Shown here: piece by piece, positions 8,348 to 17,134 of the stretch
Position numbering within the stretch: the stretch's first letter is position 1
Layout: every line of letters starts with the position of its first letter
NCBI GenBank assembly: GCA_016872645.1
Contig: VGZH01000018.1
Location: 1 to 64,000, forward strand
Direction of reading: 5' to 3'
DNA length: 64,000 nt
From: Planctomycetota bacterium
GTDB taxonomy: Bacteria; Planctomycetota; Planctomycetia; Planctomycetales; Planctomycetaceae
Notes under the pieces: generated by a model
Told to the model about the DNA's origin: nothing
Seen by the model: the letters and a program-made list of their open reading frames with translations, nothing else
Databases searched by the model: none
Program-made: the position numbers and the translations under genes

Positions 8348-8950
8348 ATGAACACCACAGCCAATCGTTCCTCGTTCCTGACGCTGCTGTTACCGGCGGT
8401 CGTCGTGCTGGTCAGCTATTCGTGGACCTGGAACGCCAGCCAGCACCGCGCGTTGCAGGCTCAGCAAACGCGTGTCGAGAAAGCCAAGACTAGCGCCGTC
8501 ACAAACGGGCAGATTGCGGAACAGCAATCAAAGTTGACGGCATTGCGGCGCGAGATCGAGCAATCGCAACGCAGCCTCACGGATTTGAAATCACAGCTTG
8601 AGCAGCAAGTCGCACAGTGGGCCGGACGCGACTCGACCGACACGGTCGAAAAGCTGATGGAACTGCTGCGGTCTCGGGGCCTGCACACCGACGAAGCGGG
8701 CCTCGCGGCCGAAGCAGACGGCAAGGTCGTCCCCGCGATACTGAAAGAGGCGGTCGATCGCCAAAAATCACGAGCGGGCTTTCGCCCCCCTGTAATGTAC
8801 CGAATCCGCTTCGCCGCCAAGTACGCCCAGGTGGCCGAGACCGTGAAAACGCTCAGCGATCAAAAGCTGGCGCTCCCACTGCGATTGGACATGGACGAAA
8901 TCGATCCCCAAACGGACTGGCGCATATGGACTTTGTTTGTGTGGCTGTGA
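8348..8950 (+). CDS. GspM/PilO-like inner membrane assembly protein
   Basis: A 200-residue protein with a short cytoplasmic N-terminus, one membrane helix (residues about 9-26, SFLTLLLPAVVVLVSYSW), a long coiled coil (about 35-90) and a small C-terminal ferredoxin-like domain. This is the GspM/PilO layout. ATG 8348 has AGAGGA 6 bases upstream. Sequence identity to characterised GspM is weak, and the assignment rests on topology and position right after the GspL-like gene. Confidence 0.65.
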   Translation: MNTTANRSSFLTLLLPAVVVLVSYSWTWNASQHRALQAQQTRVEKAKTSAVTNGQIAEQQSKLTALRREIEQSQRSLTDLKSQLEQQVAQWAGRDSTDTVEKLMELLRSRGLHTDEAGLAAEADGKVVPAILKEAVDRQKSRAGFRPPVMYRIRFAAKYAQVAETVKTLSDQKLALPLRLDMDEIDPQTDWRIWTLFVWL

Positions 8951-9039
8951 GCCGTTAGCACTAGCATCGAACAACTGTTGTCCTGCCCAACGCCCTGCGA
9001 CCGACGCTGACCCGTACGTTTTACGAGCACCTAAATCCT

Positions 9040-10191
9040 ATGACTCTCGACGACCTACTCACGCTCTGCCGAAACCGCGATGCCTCGGACATTCATTTGT
9101 CGGCGGGGTTGCCGCCGTGTCTGCGTGTGCGAGGGGTGCTCGAACCGCAGACGGAACTTGGCGTGACCTCGAACGAGTGGTTGGCGAAAGTCGTGGAGTC
9201 GTTGCCGCTCGGCGCGTCGCGAGAATCGCTCGACAGAATTGGCTCGGCGGATGGTGCGTTGTCGGCGCAGGATGGAACGCGGTTTCGTGTCAACGTCTTC
9301 AAACGACGCGAGGGGTTGTCCATTGCTCTGCGACGGTTGGAAGATCAATTCCGGTCGCTCCGTGAACTTGGCTTGCCGGATTCGTTATATGAGCTGTGTG
9401 ACCTCGCGCATGGCTTGGTCGTGGTCGGTGGGCCGACAGGTTCCGGCAAGAGCACTACGTTGGCGACGCTGATTGATCGTATCAATCAGACGCGACGCGG
9501 GCACATCATCACAATTGAAGACCCGATCGAATACCTGCACGAATCGCGGTTGTCGCTGGTTAATCAGCGGCAAGTCGGCACCGATGCCGCGACGTTCGAT
9601 GACGCTTTGGTCGCGTCCCTGCGGCAAGACCCGGACGTGATCCTGGTCGGTGAGATTCGCGAGATCAAAACGATCCGCACGGCCATCACGGCGGCGGAGA
9701 CCGGGCATCTGGTCTTCACGACGGTTCACGCGGGTGACTGCGTCGGCGTAATCGAACGGATGGTCTCGGTCTTCCCGGCAGAGGAACAATCAGGCGTGCG
9801 CCGCCAATTGTCGCTCGTGCTGCAAGCGATCGTCGTGCAGCACCTGCTTGTCGCGGATGGAACCAAGGTGAGCGCCGGACCTCAGCCCTCCGAGAAAAAC
9901 CGTGAAGAAACTCGCGGGTCTCACCCTCCCCGCTCGTCAAAGAGAAGCCGAGTCGTCGCCAGCGAAATTTTGCGGATGACGCCAGCCGTCGCGAATCTGA
10001 TCGGCAGCGCCAAAGGGAACCAGCTTTATTCGTCGATGGAATCGAGCAGCGCGGCAGGGATGCAGACCTTTGAACAAGACCTCGCGCGGCTGTGGGTTGG
10101 TGGTTGGATCAGCGAACAAACGGCGACGGCTTACGCTCGCAACGTCAGCGTGCTGCAAGACCGAGCGGCGAGATTGAGATTGAGGAAGTAG
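9040..10191 (+). CDS. PilT/PilU-like secretion ATPase
   Basis: A 383-residue ATPase of the GspE/PilT superfamily. It has an N-terminal PAS-like part (RDASDIHLSAG at about 13), Walker A GPTGSGKS at 131-138, an Asp box EDPIEYLH at about 161, Walker B DVILVGEIRE at 199-208 and a His box TGHLVFTTVHAGD. Size and the short N-terminus are those of PilT retraction ATPases, not of GspE, which is encoded separately at 22743-24260. Around residues 275-306 there is a Ser/Arg/Lys-rich insertion between the two C-terminal helical parts that is unusual for the family. Two ATPases suggest a dynamic pilus or pseudopilus that extends and retracts. Confidence 0.85.
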   Translation: MTLDDLLTLCRNRDASDIHLSAGLPPCLRVRGVLEPQTELGVTSNEWLAKVVESLPLGASRESLDRIGSADGALSAQDGTRFRVNVFKRREGLSIALRRLEDQFRSLRELGLPDSLYELCDLAHGLVVVGGPTGSGKSTTLATLIDRINQTRRGHIITIEDPIEYLHESRLSLVNQRQVGTDAATFDDALVASLRQDPDVILVGEIREIKTIRTAITAAETGHLVFTTVHAGDCVGVIERMVSVFPAEEQSGVRRQLSLVLQAIVVQHLLVADGTKVSAGPQPSEKNREETRGSHPPRSSKRSRVVASEILRMTPAVANLIGSAKGNQLYSSMESSSAAGMQTFEQDLARLWVGGWISEQTATAYARNVSVLQDRAARLRLRK

Positions 10192-10239
10192 GAACGAAGG
10201 AACAGGAATAAAAACAGGAACAAGAGTGAGCCGGCGGTG

Positions 10240-10290
10240 CTAGCCGCGGGCCTGCGAACGAGGCTTTGTTTCGCAACGGCCTGACGCTAG
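10240..10290. repeat. Palindromic intergenic element
   Basis: Imperfect arms CTAGCCGCGGGCCTGCGAA (10240-10258) and TTCGCAACGGCC...CTAG (10270-10290) face each other over an 11-base spacer. The 'GAGCCGGCGG...CTAGCCGC' wording just before it is typical of dispersed planctomycete repeats. It lies between the PilT-like gene and the flavoprotein gene and could form a hairpin in the transcript. Confidence 0.5.
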
Positions 10291-10325
10291 TGAATGCGAC
10301 TTACTTTTGCCTCCAGGAGCATACA

Positions 10326-11465
10326 ATGGCATTTTTCAAACGGACAACCAAAGAACTGCAATGTCTGATCGTCGGCGCGGGAGCGGCGGGGATTGGGATG
10401 GGAAAGACGCTCAAGGATCTCGGTCTCAAGCGGTTTGAGATTGTCGATCGATTTGGCGTCGGGGCCTCGTTCAAACGCTGGCCGAAGGAGATGCGGTTCA
10501 TCACGCCGTCTTTTCCGTCGAACTCGATTCGGATCGTCGATCTCAACGCGGTGACGTTCGATTCGTCTCCCGGCTACACCCTTGGGACCGAGCATCCAAC
10601 CGGTGCGAGGTATGCCGAGTATTTGGAAGCGGTTGTCGCTCATCACAAGCTGCCGGTACGCGACGGTGTGAGTGTGAAGGCCATCCAGCCGCGAGAGGAC
10701 GGCGGTTTTGATGTGGAAACTGACGGTGACACGATTCGCACACGTACGGTCGTGTGGGCGGCCGGGGAGTTTCAATATCCGAACCTGCGGCCGTTTCCCG
10801 GAGCCGAACTCTGCCTGCACAACAGTCGCGTTCGCTCGTGGAAGAAGATCGAAGGGGACGATCCCATCATCATCGGCGGTTACGAAAGCGGCATCGATGC
10901 GGCGATCCATCTGGCTCGACAAGGGAAATCGGTGCGAGTGCTCGAGAAGAAGGGTTGCTGGGAAAGTCAGGAGAGCGATCCCAGCGGCACGCTGTCGCCA
11001 TTCACCTGGGATCGGCTGCACGATGCGGAAGATCGCAGCGAGGAGTTGATCGAACTGTGTGATGGCGTCAGTGTGACTCGCGTGGAACGCACGGCGGACG
11101 GCTATATCATCTATGACACAAAGAAACGGGAATGGAAAACAGCCTGCCGACCGATCCTCGCAACGGGCTTCTCCGGCAGCACGCGACTGATCGCAGACCT
11201 GTTTGAGTGGCGCGACGACGGATTCCCGCTGGTCAACGAACTGGACGAATCGACGATCGCGCCGGGGCTGTACCTGAGCGGCCCGATGCTGCGGCACGAC
11301 GACTACGTTTTCTGTTTCATCTACAAGTATCGGCAACGCTTCGCTGTTGTCGCCCAAGCGCTCGGCCAGCGACTAGAAATCGACACAAACTCCCTGGAAC
11401 AGTACCGCGACTACGGCATGTTTTTGGATGACTTGTCGTGCTGCGGTGACGAGTGCGTGTGTTGA
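10326..11465 (+). CDS. CzcO-like FAD/NAD(P)-dependent oxidoreductase
   Basis: A 379-residue flavoprotein. The FAD dinucleotide-binding motif VGAGAAGIGMGKT is at about residues 17-29, and a second nucleotide motif IIGGYESGIDAA is at about 178-189. The overall layout is that of flavin-containing monooxygenase/CzcO (COG2072), a group often found next to metal resistance genes. The very C-terminus, DLSCCGDECVC, is a four-Cys cluster that could bind a metal or act in a thiol redox step. ATG 10326 is preceded by AGGAG. It lies directly upstream of the FeoB-like permease. The substrate is not evident. Confidence 0.75.
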   Translation: MAFFKRTTKELQCLIVGAGAAGIGMGKTLKDLGLKRFEIVDRFGVGASFKRWPKEMRFITPSFPSNSIRIVDLNAVTFDSSPGYTLGTEHPTGARYAEYLEAVVAHHKLPVRDGVSVKAIQPREDGGFDVETDGDTIRTRTVVWAAGEFQYPNLRPFPGAELCLHNSRVRSWKKIEGDDPIIIGGYESGIDAAIHLARQGKSVRVLEKKGCWESQESDPSGTLSPFTWDRLHDAEDRSEELIELCDGVSVTRVERTADGYIIYDTKKREWKTACRPILATGFSGSTRLIADLFEWRDDGFPLVNELDESTIAPGLYLSGPMLRHDDYVFCFIYKYRQRFAVVAQALGQRLEIDTNSLEQYRDYGMFLDDLSCCGDECVC

Positions 11466-11491
11466 GCTGCCTTCGAAGAGGTGGATTAATC

Positions 11492-11565
11492 ACTAACCCG
11501 ACGCGTCAGCGAGGGCGTCGGGGAATCAAGCGTGAAATCGTCCCTCGCTGACGCGTCGGGTTAGT
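11492..11565. repeat. Perfect 24-bp inverted repeat element
   Basis: Arms at 11492-11515 (starting ACTAACCCGACGCGTCAGCG) and 11542-11565 (ending CGCGTCGGGTTAGT) are exact reverse complements across a 26-base spacer. The 'AACCCGACGCGTCAGCGAGGG' wording is a well-known planctomycete dispersed repeat as far as I recall. It sits between the CzcO-like gene and the FeoB-like gene, and there is no T-run, so a repeat is more likely than an intrinsic terminator. Confidence 0.75.
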
Positions 11566-11589
11566 AATGAAACTCTGGAGAAATTTCCT

Positions 11590-13278
11590 ATGAAACATCC
11601 CCTTCCCATTTCGAATCAACCGAACTCACGTCGTGTGACTCCGCAAATCGTCGTGATCGGCAAGGAATCCGTCGGCAAGTCACAGCTCATCGCGTCTCTC
11701 ACGGGTGAGCGACCGGAGGTGTCGAATCTCAAGGGAACGACACTGGCGTGCTCAACGTATCGTTGGGGTGAGCGAACACTCATCGATACGCCGGGCATTG
11801 AGCGGCAATCGGATTCGGTGACGACGCGCGACGCACTGCAATCGCTGGCTGAGCACGACACCGTGATCCTGGTCGCGGCGGGTACACATCTGGACGACGA
11901 CCTCAAAGACCTATGGCCGTTGGTGGCGGGGAAGCAGGGGATCGTCGTTGTGACGTTCATCGACCGTGTGGTGCACGTCGGGGTGACAGAACGGTTGGAG
12001 GAACTCAGCCAACACGCGGGAGTTTCGTTTGTTGGGGTCGATGCGCGAGCGGTCTCGGCGGAACAGCAGGAGCGATTGCGGATCGCACTCACGGAACCGG
12101 CCGAATTCTCGAAGCAAGCGCCGACGCTGACGACCGGCTGGCGTGTCGAACCGCCGATCACGCTGCTGGATCGGCCGTGGATCGGGCCGTTACTGGCAAT
12201 CTCACTGCTGCTGGGGCCGGCGACATTTGCGGTCTGGTTTGCGAACACGGTCGCTCAACTGCTCGATCCGATCATCGCCGGTTGGCTCAAGCCGCTGGTG
12301 GCGGCCATTCAAGCGTGGCCCGCGTCGTTCGATTTGTTCAAGTCGATGCTCGCCGGACAATACGGGCTGGTCACGATGGGACCGCTGCTGTTCGTGTGGG
12401 CCGCGCCGACGATCGTGCTGTATGCGTTTCTGCTGGCGGCGTACAAAGCCAGCGGCTTGATCGACCGGCTGAACATCGCGCTGCATCCGCTGGCTCGGCC
12501 GTTTGGCCTGTCGGGCCGCGACATCGTGCGCGTCGTGATGGGTTTCGGTTGCAACGTCCCCGCGGTCATCAGCACGCGGTCGTGCTCGTCCTGCACGCGC
12601 GGCTCGTGCATTTCGGCAATCGCGTTCGGATCGGCCTGCTCGTACCAGTTTCCCGCGACGCTCGCGGTCTTCGCGGCGGTTGGTCGTCCGTGGCTGGTCT
12701 GGCCTTACTTGGGATACTTGCTGGTGACGACGCTGATCTATCTGCGGCTGACCTCACCGCGCGATGCCCGCTCGGCATTGAATCTGTTAATCGTGGATCG
12801 GCGGCACTTCCTGGAATGGCCGCGAGCAAGTTCCCTGTGGCGAGAAGCTCGCGACACGCTGCGGCAGTTTTTCTTCCAAGCATTGCCGATCTTCTTCGCG
12901 ATCACGTTGATTGCGTCAGTGCTGGGCTGGTCCGGCTTGTTGGACCGAGCGGCCGCGATCCTGCAACCGTTGATGAGCATGTTTCGCCTCCCCGCCGAAG
13001 CCGCGCTGCCGGTGTTGCTGGCGAGCATTCGCAAAGACGGAATCTTGTTGTTCGCCGGTGGCGAAGAGACCGGTTCAATGGCTGCCGCTTGGACTGCGAC
13101 GCAAGTGCTCACGGCGGTCTATCTGGCAGGAGTCTTGCTGCCTTGCCTCGTGACGGCATTGACGATTGCTCGCGAACAGTCCTGGCGATTTGCCGGAAAG
13201 TTGTTGATTCGCCAAGCCCTCGCCGCCAGCGCGTTTGCCGCGGGACTGGCGTGGTGCGGCCAAGGGATGGGTTGGTAA
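11590..13278 (+). CDS. FeoB-like GTPase-permease, compact form
   Basis: A 562-residue protein. The N-terminal G domain has G1 GKESVGKS (24-31) and G3 DTPG (66-69); the G4 position reads TFID instead of NKxD, so guanine specificity may be altered. From residue 197 onward there are about eight membrane helices in two nucleoside-recognition (Gate) halves. The FeoB hallmark GFGCNVPA is at 318-325, but what follows is a Cys-rich stretch (C332, C335, C340, C350; RSCSSCTRGSC) where FeoB normally has a RLPVY-type segment. FeoB imports Fe(II); here the surrounding genes point to zinc or another metal, which is inference. The length is well below classical FeoB (about 750). The adjacent gene at 13302 looks co-transcribed. 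Confidence 0.8.
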   Translation: MKHPLPISNQPNSRRVTPQIVVIGKESVGKSQLIASLTGERPEVSNLKGTTLACSTYRWGERTLIDTPGIERQSDSVTTRDALQSLAEHDTVILVAAGTHLDDDLKDLWPLVAGKQGIVVVTFIDRVVHVGVTERLEELSQHAGVSFVGVDARAVSAEQQERLRIALTEPAEFSKQAPTLTTGWRVEPPITLLDRPWIGPLLAISLLLGPATFAVWFANTVAQLLDPIIAGWLKPLVAAIQAWPASFDLFKSMLAGQYGLVTMGPLLFVWAAPTIVLYAFLLAAYKASGLIDRLNIALHPLARPFGLSGRDIVRVVMGFGCNVPAVISTRSCSSCTRGSCISAIAFGSACSYQFPATLAVFAAVGRPWLVWPYLGYLLVTTLIYLRLTSPRDARSALNLLIVDRRHFLEWPRASSLWREARDTLRQFFFQALPIFFAITLIASVLGWSGLLDRAAAILQPLMSMFRLPAEAALPVLLASIRKDGILLFAGGEETGSMAAAWTATQVLTAVYLAGVLLPCLVTALTIAREQSWRFAGKLLIRQALAASAFAAGLAWCGQGMGW

Positions 13279-13301
13279 TCGCCACATCGGAGAATGCTTA
13301 C

Positions 13302-13934
13302 ATGATACAGCTTTCCAAAAAGCAATTGGCCGCGCGAATGGGACTATCGCGCGATCAATTCAACAATGCCATCAAGCTGTTCGATCAACAACTTTGGTGT
13401 TGGGGCGAGGACGTGAAACGGCCGAATGGAAACCTGCTGGTCGCTTGTGGCTTTGAACGAATCCCACCACCGAAAGGGCAAGAGCAGTTTGGTAGCATGT
13501 ACTCGCGGCGAATCCGGCGGGGCGGCCGGATCGTGTTGCGTGGCTGGGGCCTGTTGATCTCTGATCGCAAGCACGGAGCGATACTCCTCAAGCGATATGG
13601 GTTCACGCCAGAGTTACTTTCTGGCGAAGAAATTCCGACGCAGCTATGGGATACCAGCGACCTGCCGAAGCTGATCTCGCCGCAATCGGATGTCGACGTG
13701 TCGCGTGTGTTGTTCCTGTTGTCTGCCGCCTGCCGCTGGGTCGTCAGCTATGAAACTTGGTTGCGTCTCAGGATTGGCATGAAGCATCGCGAAACCAGCA
13801 TTGAACACTGGAAGAAAATGAAGAAAACCAACTTCTCGTGCGACGAAGTGGATCGGCTGTGGCGGCTGTTAGCGAAGCGGTTGGAAGAGGCTGCGATTCG
13901 ACTGGAAAAGTCCGTACTGGCTCGCGCGGCGTGA
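13302..13934 (+). CDS. Uncharacterised protein coupled to the FeoB-like gene
   Basis: A 210-residue soluble, basic protein. The start (LSKKQLAARMGLSRDQFNNA) reads like a helix-turn-helix, followed by a region with FERIPPPKG and RRIRRGGRIVLRGWG, and a long C-terminal helical part. ATG 13302 has GGAG 9 bases upstream and is 24 bases after the FeoB-like stop. Small FeoC proteins that accompany FeoB are winged-helix proteins, so a regulatory or accessory role is conceivable, but this protein is much longer and I see no Cys cluster. I do not recognise the family. Confidence 0.6.
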   Translation: MIQLSKKQLAARMGLSRDQFNNAIKLFDQQLWCWGEDVKRPNGNLLVACGFERIPPPKGQEQFGSMYSRRIRRGGRIVLRGWGLLISDRKHGAILLKRYGFTPELLSGEEIPTQLWDTSDLPKLISPQSDVDVSRVLFLLSAACRWVVSYETWLRLRIGMKHRETSIEHWKKMKKTNFSCDEVDRLWRLLAKRLEEAAIRLEKSVLARAA

Positions 13935-14014
13935 GCAGAGATCAGTGGTTGGATGTGATCATGCAGAATGCGTGAAGATTGTTGAAAACTCTAGGCATCG
14001 AAAGGTGAATAAAG

Positions 14015-14581
14015 ATGCGAACTCAAACGGGAATGTGGTTGTTGTCAGCGTCGGTGATGCTGGGCCTGTCGGGACTGGCTGGCTGTGGCGGAGACAAAGG
14101 GGGCGAGTACCGTTCCTTCGATAAAGGCAAGGACGCCGCACCCGACGCCGAGACCGGAAAGGTTCACACGCACGATCATGACCACGGTCATGGGCCACAC
14201 GAAGGTGAGCTGATCGAACTCGGCGAGGAAGAATTTCACGCGGAAGTCGTCGTCGATGAAAACAAATACAAGCTCACTCTGTATTTGCTCGGTGCTGATG
14301 CGAAGACCGCAGTGGCCATTGACGCGAAGGAACTCACACTGGAGATGCCCGGCAAGGACGCTCCCGTCAAGTATGCCCTGAAGGCTGGGCCTGGGGACGC
14401 CGATGGCAAAGCATCCCATTTTGAAATCACCAGCGAAGCGTTGTTCGACGCATTTCATGAGAACTCGAAGGCCGTTGGCAAGTTCAACGTCAGCATCGGC
14501 GGCAAAGAGTTCACCGGAGAAATCAAACACTCGCACGATGATGACCATGATCACGATCAAAAGCACGAAGAAAAGAAATAA
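14015..14581 (+). CDS. His-rich metal-binding lipoprotein
   Basis: A 188-residue lipoprotein: basic start, hydrophobic h-region and lipobox LAGC at about residues 21-24. After the Cys comes a HTHDHDHGHGPHEGE stretch (about 51-65), then a domain of about 100 residues (AEVVVDENKYKLTLYLLG) similar to the N-terminal domain found in some CusB-type adaptor proteins, and a second His/Asp cluster at the C-terminus (HSHDDDHDHD). It probably binds Zn(II) or Cu(I/II) in the periplasm and hands it on or buffers it. The CobW gene follows 160 bases downstream. A related domain occurs in 29521-30333. Confidence 0.75.
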   Translation: MRTQTGMWLLSASVMLGLSGLAGCGGDKGGEYRSFDKGKDAAPDAETGKVHTHDHDHGHGPHEGELIELGEEEFHAEVVVDENKYKLTLYLLGADAKTAVAIDAKELTLEMPGKDAPVKYALKAGPGDADGKASHFEITSEALFDAFHENSKAVGKFNVSIGGKEFTGEIKHSHDDDHDHDQKHEEKK

Positions 14582-14742
14582 GGCGGTACGGCAGGAGAAG
14601 GAGTACTCGTGCAGTGGAGAGGTCGAGGCTGGCCTCGGGCCTGTGAGCGGCGTGTTCCGATCCGGCCCGATGCTACCGCGTTCGGGTCACTGGTAAATTT
14701 TCTCCAGCCGATCGCCTAAGGCGAAATGAGAATGGCTCTCTG

Positions 14743-16098
14743 ATGAACGAGCGTGAATTGACATCCACGGCAAGAAGGGAAACGGACGATCACGCGTTTG
14801 AGCGACCGACGGCTGGCTCGTCGGCCTCCCGATCTCCAAACGCTACGCGGTTGCCCGTGACGGTCCTGTCTGGGTTTCTCGGCGCGGGGAAAACGACGTT
14901 ATTGAATCATGTGCTGCGGAACCGCGAAGGCCGGCGCGTGGCGGTGATCGTCAACGACATGAGCGAAATCAACATCGACGCCGCGCTCGTACGGGGCGGC
15001 GATGCGGCACTCAGTCGCACCGAGGAACAACTCGTCGAGATGACCAACGGCTGCATCTGCTGCACGTTGCGAGAAGACTTGCTGCGCGAGGTCAGCCGGT
15101 TGGCTCGCGAAGGGCGGTTCGATTATCTGCTGATCGAATCGACGGGCATTTCAGAACCGCTGCCCGTGGCAGAGACATTCACTTTTGAAGACGAGAACGG
15201 CGTTGGCCTAACGTCGCTCGCGAGACTCGACACGCTGGTGACGGTCGTCGATGCGGCGAACTTCCTACGCGAACTAGATGCAGAAGATGATCTCGCGACT
15301 CGTGGCTTGGGCCGCGATGCCGAGGATGACCGTGGCATCGGGGCGCTGCTGATTGAACAAGTCGAGTTCGCCGATGTGATCGTTTTGAACAAGACCGATT
15401 TGATCGACGAGCACCATCTGCAACAGCTTGAACGATTACTCCGCGACTTGAACTCGACAGCGAAATTGGTGCGGGCAAAGTTCGGTGATGTCCCGCTGAG
15501 CGACCTGCTGGAAACGCACCGCTTCGATTTCGAGCGCGCGACGCAATCGCTGGATTGGCTGGCGACACCACGCGAGCACATTCAATCCGAAGCAGACGAG
15601 TACGGCATCCGCAGTTTCGCATACCGGTCACGCAAGCCATTCCATCCGCAGCGGTTGTGGGATTTCATCAACGGCGACGTTCTCTCCGGCGTCTTGCGTT
15701 CCAAAGGTTTCGCGTGGCTCGCCAGCCGTCATGAACTCGTCGGCCAGTGGTCGTCGGCCGGAGTGGAATTGACTCTCAACGCAGGGGGCACTTGGTGGGC
15801 CGACACGCCGCAAGACGAATGGCCGAACGAACCCGTTGAAGTCGCCGAGATTCTCTCGTTTTTCGCGGGCGAGCATGGCGACCGTCGCCAAGAACTCATC
15901 TTCATCGGCATTGATCTCGACGAACCCACGATCCGCAGCGGCCTCGACAACTGCCTACTGTCAGAGGCCGAGTTCCGTCTCGGTCCGACGTGCTGGACGA
16001 AACTCGACGACCCGTTCCCGAACTGGCTCGACACACTCGACGGCACTGACCTCGCCGCCGAGTGCTCCGATCCAAACCACCACCACAGCCTCCCGTGA
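14743..16098 (+). CDS. CobW/COG0523 family GTP-binding metallochaperone
   Basis: A 451-residue G3E GTPase. Walker A is FLGAGKTT (G47-T52 for the GAGKTT part), the metal-binding motif NGCICC is at 103-107, the Walker B/ESTG region follows at about 136, and the base motif NKTD lies near residue 217. The C-terminal CobW_C domain covers about 290-430, and the end ([10 protein letters not shown]) has three His. COG0523 proteins use GTP to load Zn(II) or other metals into client enzymes, especially under zinc limitation. A second, more diverged family member lies at 20035-21390. The gene runs convergent with the His-rich gene at 16132. Confidence 0.92.
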   Translation: MNERELTSTARRETDDHAFERPTAGSSASRSPNATRLPVTVLSGFLGAGKTTLLNHVLRNREGRRVAVIVNDMSEINIDAALVRGGDAALSRTEEQLVEMTNGCICCTLREDLLREVSRLAREGRFDYLLIESTGISEPLPVAETFTFEDENGVGLTSLARLDTLVTVVDAANFLRELDAEDDLATRGLGRDAEDDRGIGALLIEQVEFADVIVLNKTDLIDEHHLQQLERLLRDLNSTAKLVRAKFGDVPLSDLLETHRFDFERATQSLDWLATPREHIQSEADEYGIRSFAYRSRKPFHPQRLWDFINGDVLSGVLRSKGFAWLASRHELVGQWSSAGVELTLNAGGTWWADTPQDEWPNEPVEVAEILSFFAGEHGDRRQELIFIGIDLDEPTIRSGLDNCLLSEAEFRLGPTCWTKLDDPFPNWLDTLDGTDLAAECSDPNHHHSLP

Positions 16099-16131
16099 GA
16101 CTGAGGTAAACACGAACAACGATTCGCGGAG

Positions 16132-16476
16132 CTAGCCAGCAATAGAAACGGATCCGTGATGGTCGCAGTGGCCGTTGTGCGGATGGTGCAAGTGACCATC
16201 GACCAGATAGTCGATGTGGTCACCATGTGGCACTGCCGGGTGTCCGCAGCCGGGTCCATGAACATGATCGGCCGCATGGCCGGAGCACGCATGGCCGCGG
16301 CCGCAGGAATCGGGATTCGCCGCACTCACGGGCAGCGTGTGTTCCTCCACCGAGCCGTCGGCGGCCTGATGATGCAGATGACCGTCGTGCAAGTAGTCGG
16401 TGTGTCCGTCGTGTTGCACGGCGACGTGGCCGCAGCCGGGACCGTGCGTGTGATCGTGATTGGCATGGTGTGACAT
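16132..16476 (-). CDS. Small His-rich protein with tandem HGPGCGH repeats
   Basis: A 114-residue soluble protein with about a quarter His. It has two copies of a unit that begins HGPGCGH, continues with DHxDYLxDGHLHH and is separated by a linker; the repeat spans about residues 10-40 and 72-104. There is no signal peptide, so it is cytoplasmic. ATG (complement of 16474-16476) has AAGGAG 7 bases upstream, a strong site. It probably buffers or senses zinc in the cytoplasm. It is adjacent to the SmtB-type repressor on the same strand and likely shares its control. Confidence 0.75.
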   Translation of the reverse strand: MSHHANHDHTHGPGCGHVAVQHDGHTDYLHDGHLHHQAADGSVEEHTLPVSAANPDSCGRGHACSGHAADHVHGPGCGHPAVPHGDHIDYLVDGHLHHPHNGHCDHHGSVSIAG

Positions 16477-16566
16477 GTTGAACTCCTTGAATAACAGGGA
16501 CCGCCGGTCGCTCACCGCGAGCACCCGGCACAGGACCAGAAGGCGTGGTATCCTCCCCTTCGGGAT

Positions 16567-16917
16567 TCACTCGTGTTCGTTGCCGTGCGCCAGCGCGTTA
16601 GCGATCAGATCGCGAACGTGCCCGTCGGCCAACGAATAAAAAACGTGTTTGCCCTCGCGACGAGCGGCGACGATTCGCTCCGCTCGCAATGTTTTCAATC
16701 GCTGTGACACGGCCGACAGGTTGTCGTCGAGTATTCCCGTGATCTCGGACACGCACAGCTCGCGTGACATCAACAGCGACAGCAACCGCAGACGATTCGT
16801 GTCACCGAGCGCTCGGAAAATGCCCGCTGCCCGCTCGCATGCCAAAGACTCAACCGGGCGAACGTCTGCCCGACTCGTGTGTTCGTGCGCTTCCAGTTCT
16901 TGATCTTCGTCCGGCAT
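16567..16917 (-). CDS. ArsR/SmtB-family zinc-sensing repressor
   Basis: A 116-residue winged-helix protein. The recognition helix region is LSAVSQRLKTLRAE (about 67-80). In the ELCVSEI segment, C55 and E58 stand where SmtB has its alpha3 site residues. In the C-terminal helix D98, H100, H111 and E114 have exactly the spacing of the SmtB alpha5 zinc site (D, +2 H, +13 H, +16 E), with H115 next to it. That spacing strongly suggests Zn(II) sensing. Family members repress transport genes in the apo form and leave DNA on metal binding. An AT-rich inverted repeat at 16947-16971 lies 30 bases upstream and faces the divergent ZIP gene. Confidence 0.92.
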   Translation of the reverse strand: MPDEDQELEAHEHTSRADVRPVESLACERAAGIFRALGDTNRLRLLSLLMSRELCVSEITGILDDNLSAVSQRLKTLRAERIVAARREGKHVFYSLADGHVRDLIANALAHGNEHE

Positions 16918-16946
16918 TCAAGACGCTCCATGAAATATTCAATTGA

Positions 16947-16971
16947 TTAATTGCGATATTAATACAATTAA
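16947..16971. promoter_or_regulatory. Candidate operator of the SmtB-type repressor
   Basis: TTAATTG at 16947-16953 and CAATTAA at 16965-16971 form a perfect 7-base inverted repeat over an 11-base spacer, within a very AT-rich stretch between the divergent arsR-type gene (start 16917) and the ZIP gene. The nine-base word TTGATTAAT occurs at 16943-16951 and again at 16992-17000. ArsR/SmtB operators are imperfect AT-rich palindromes, so this is the obvious site. Confidence 0.65.
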
Positions 16972-17134
16972 CGGATTCATCAAGTGATGTTTTGATTAAT
17001 CCTTTGGACCACCGATTTTTGCCGTCGAGTTGAACTGCCAAAAGGCAAAAGCTACATAGCGTTTACGTCATTTGCTGGTCATCCGAAATTTGTCTCACTC
17101 AGCAATTGCCCGTGAGGTCCCATTGGCCAGTCCG

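Noticed and set aside
11913-13278. Long + strand frame inside the FeoB-like gene
   Set aside because: It is a shadow frame rich in Arg/Ala/Gly; only its end, from ATG 13302, is a real gene in that frame.
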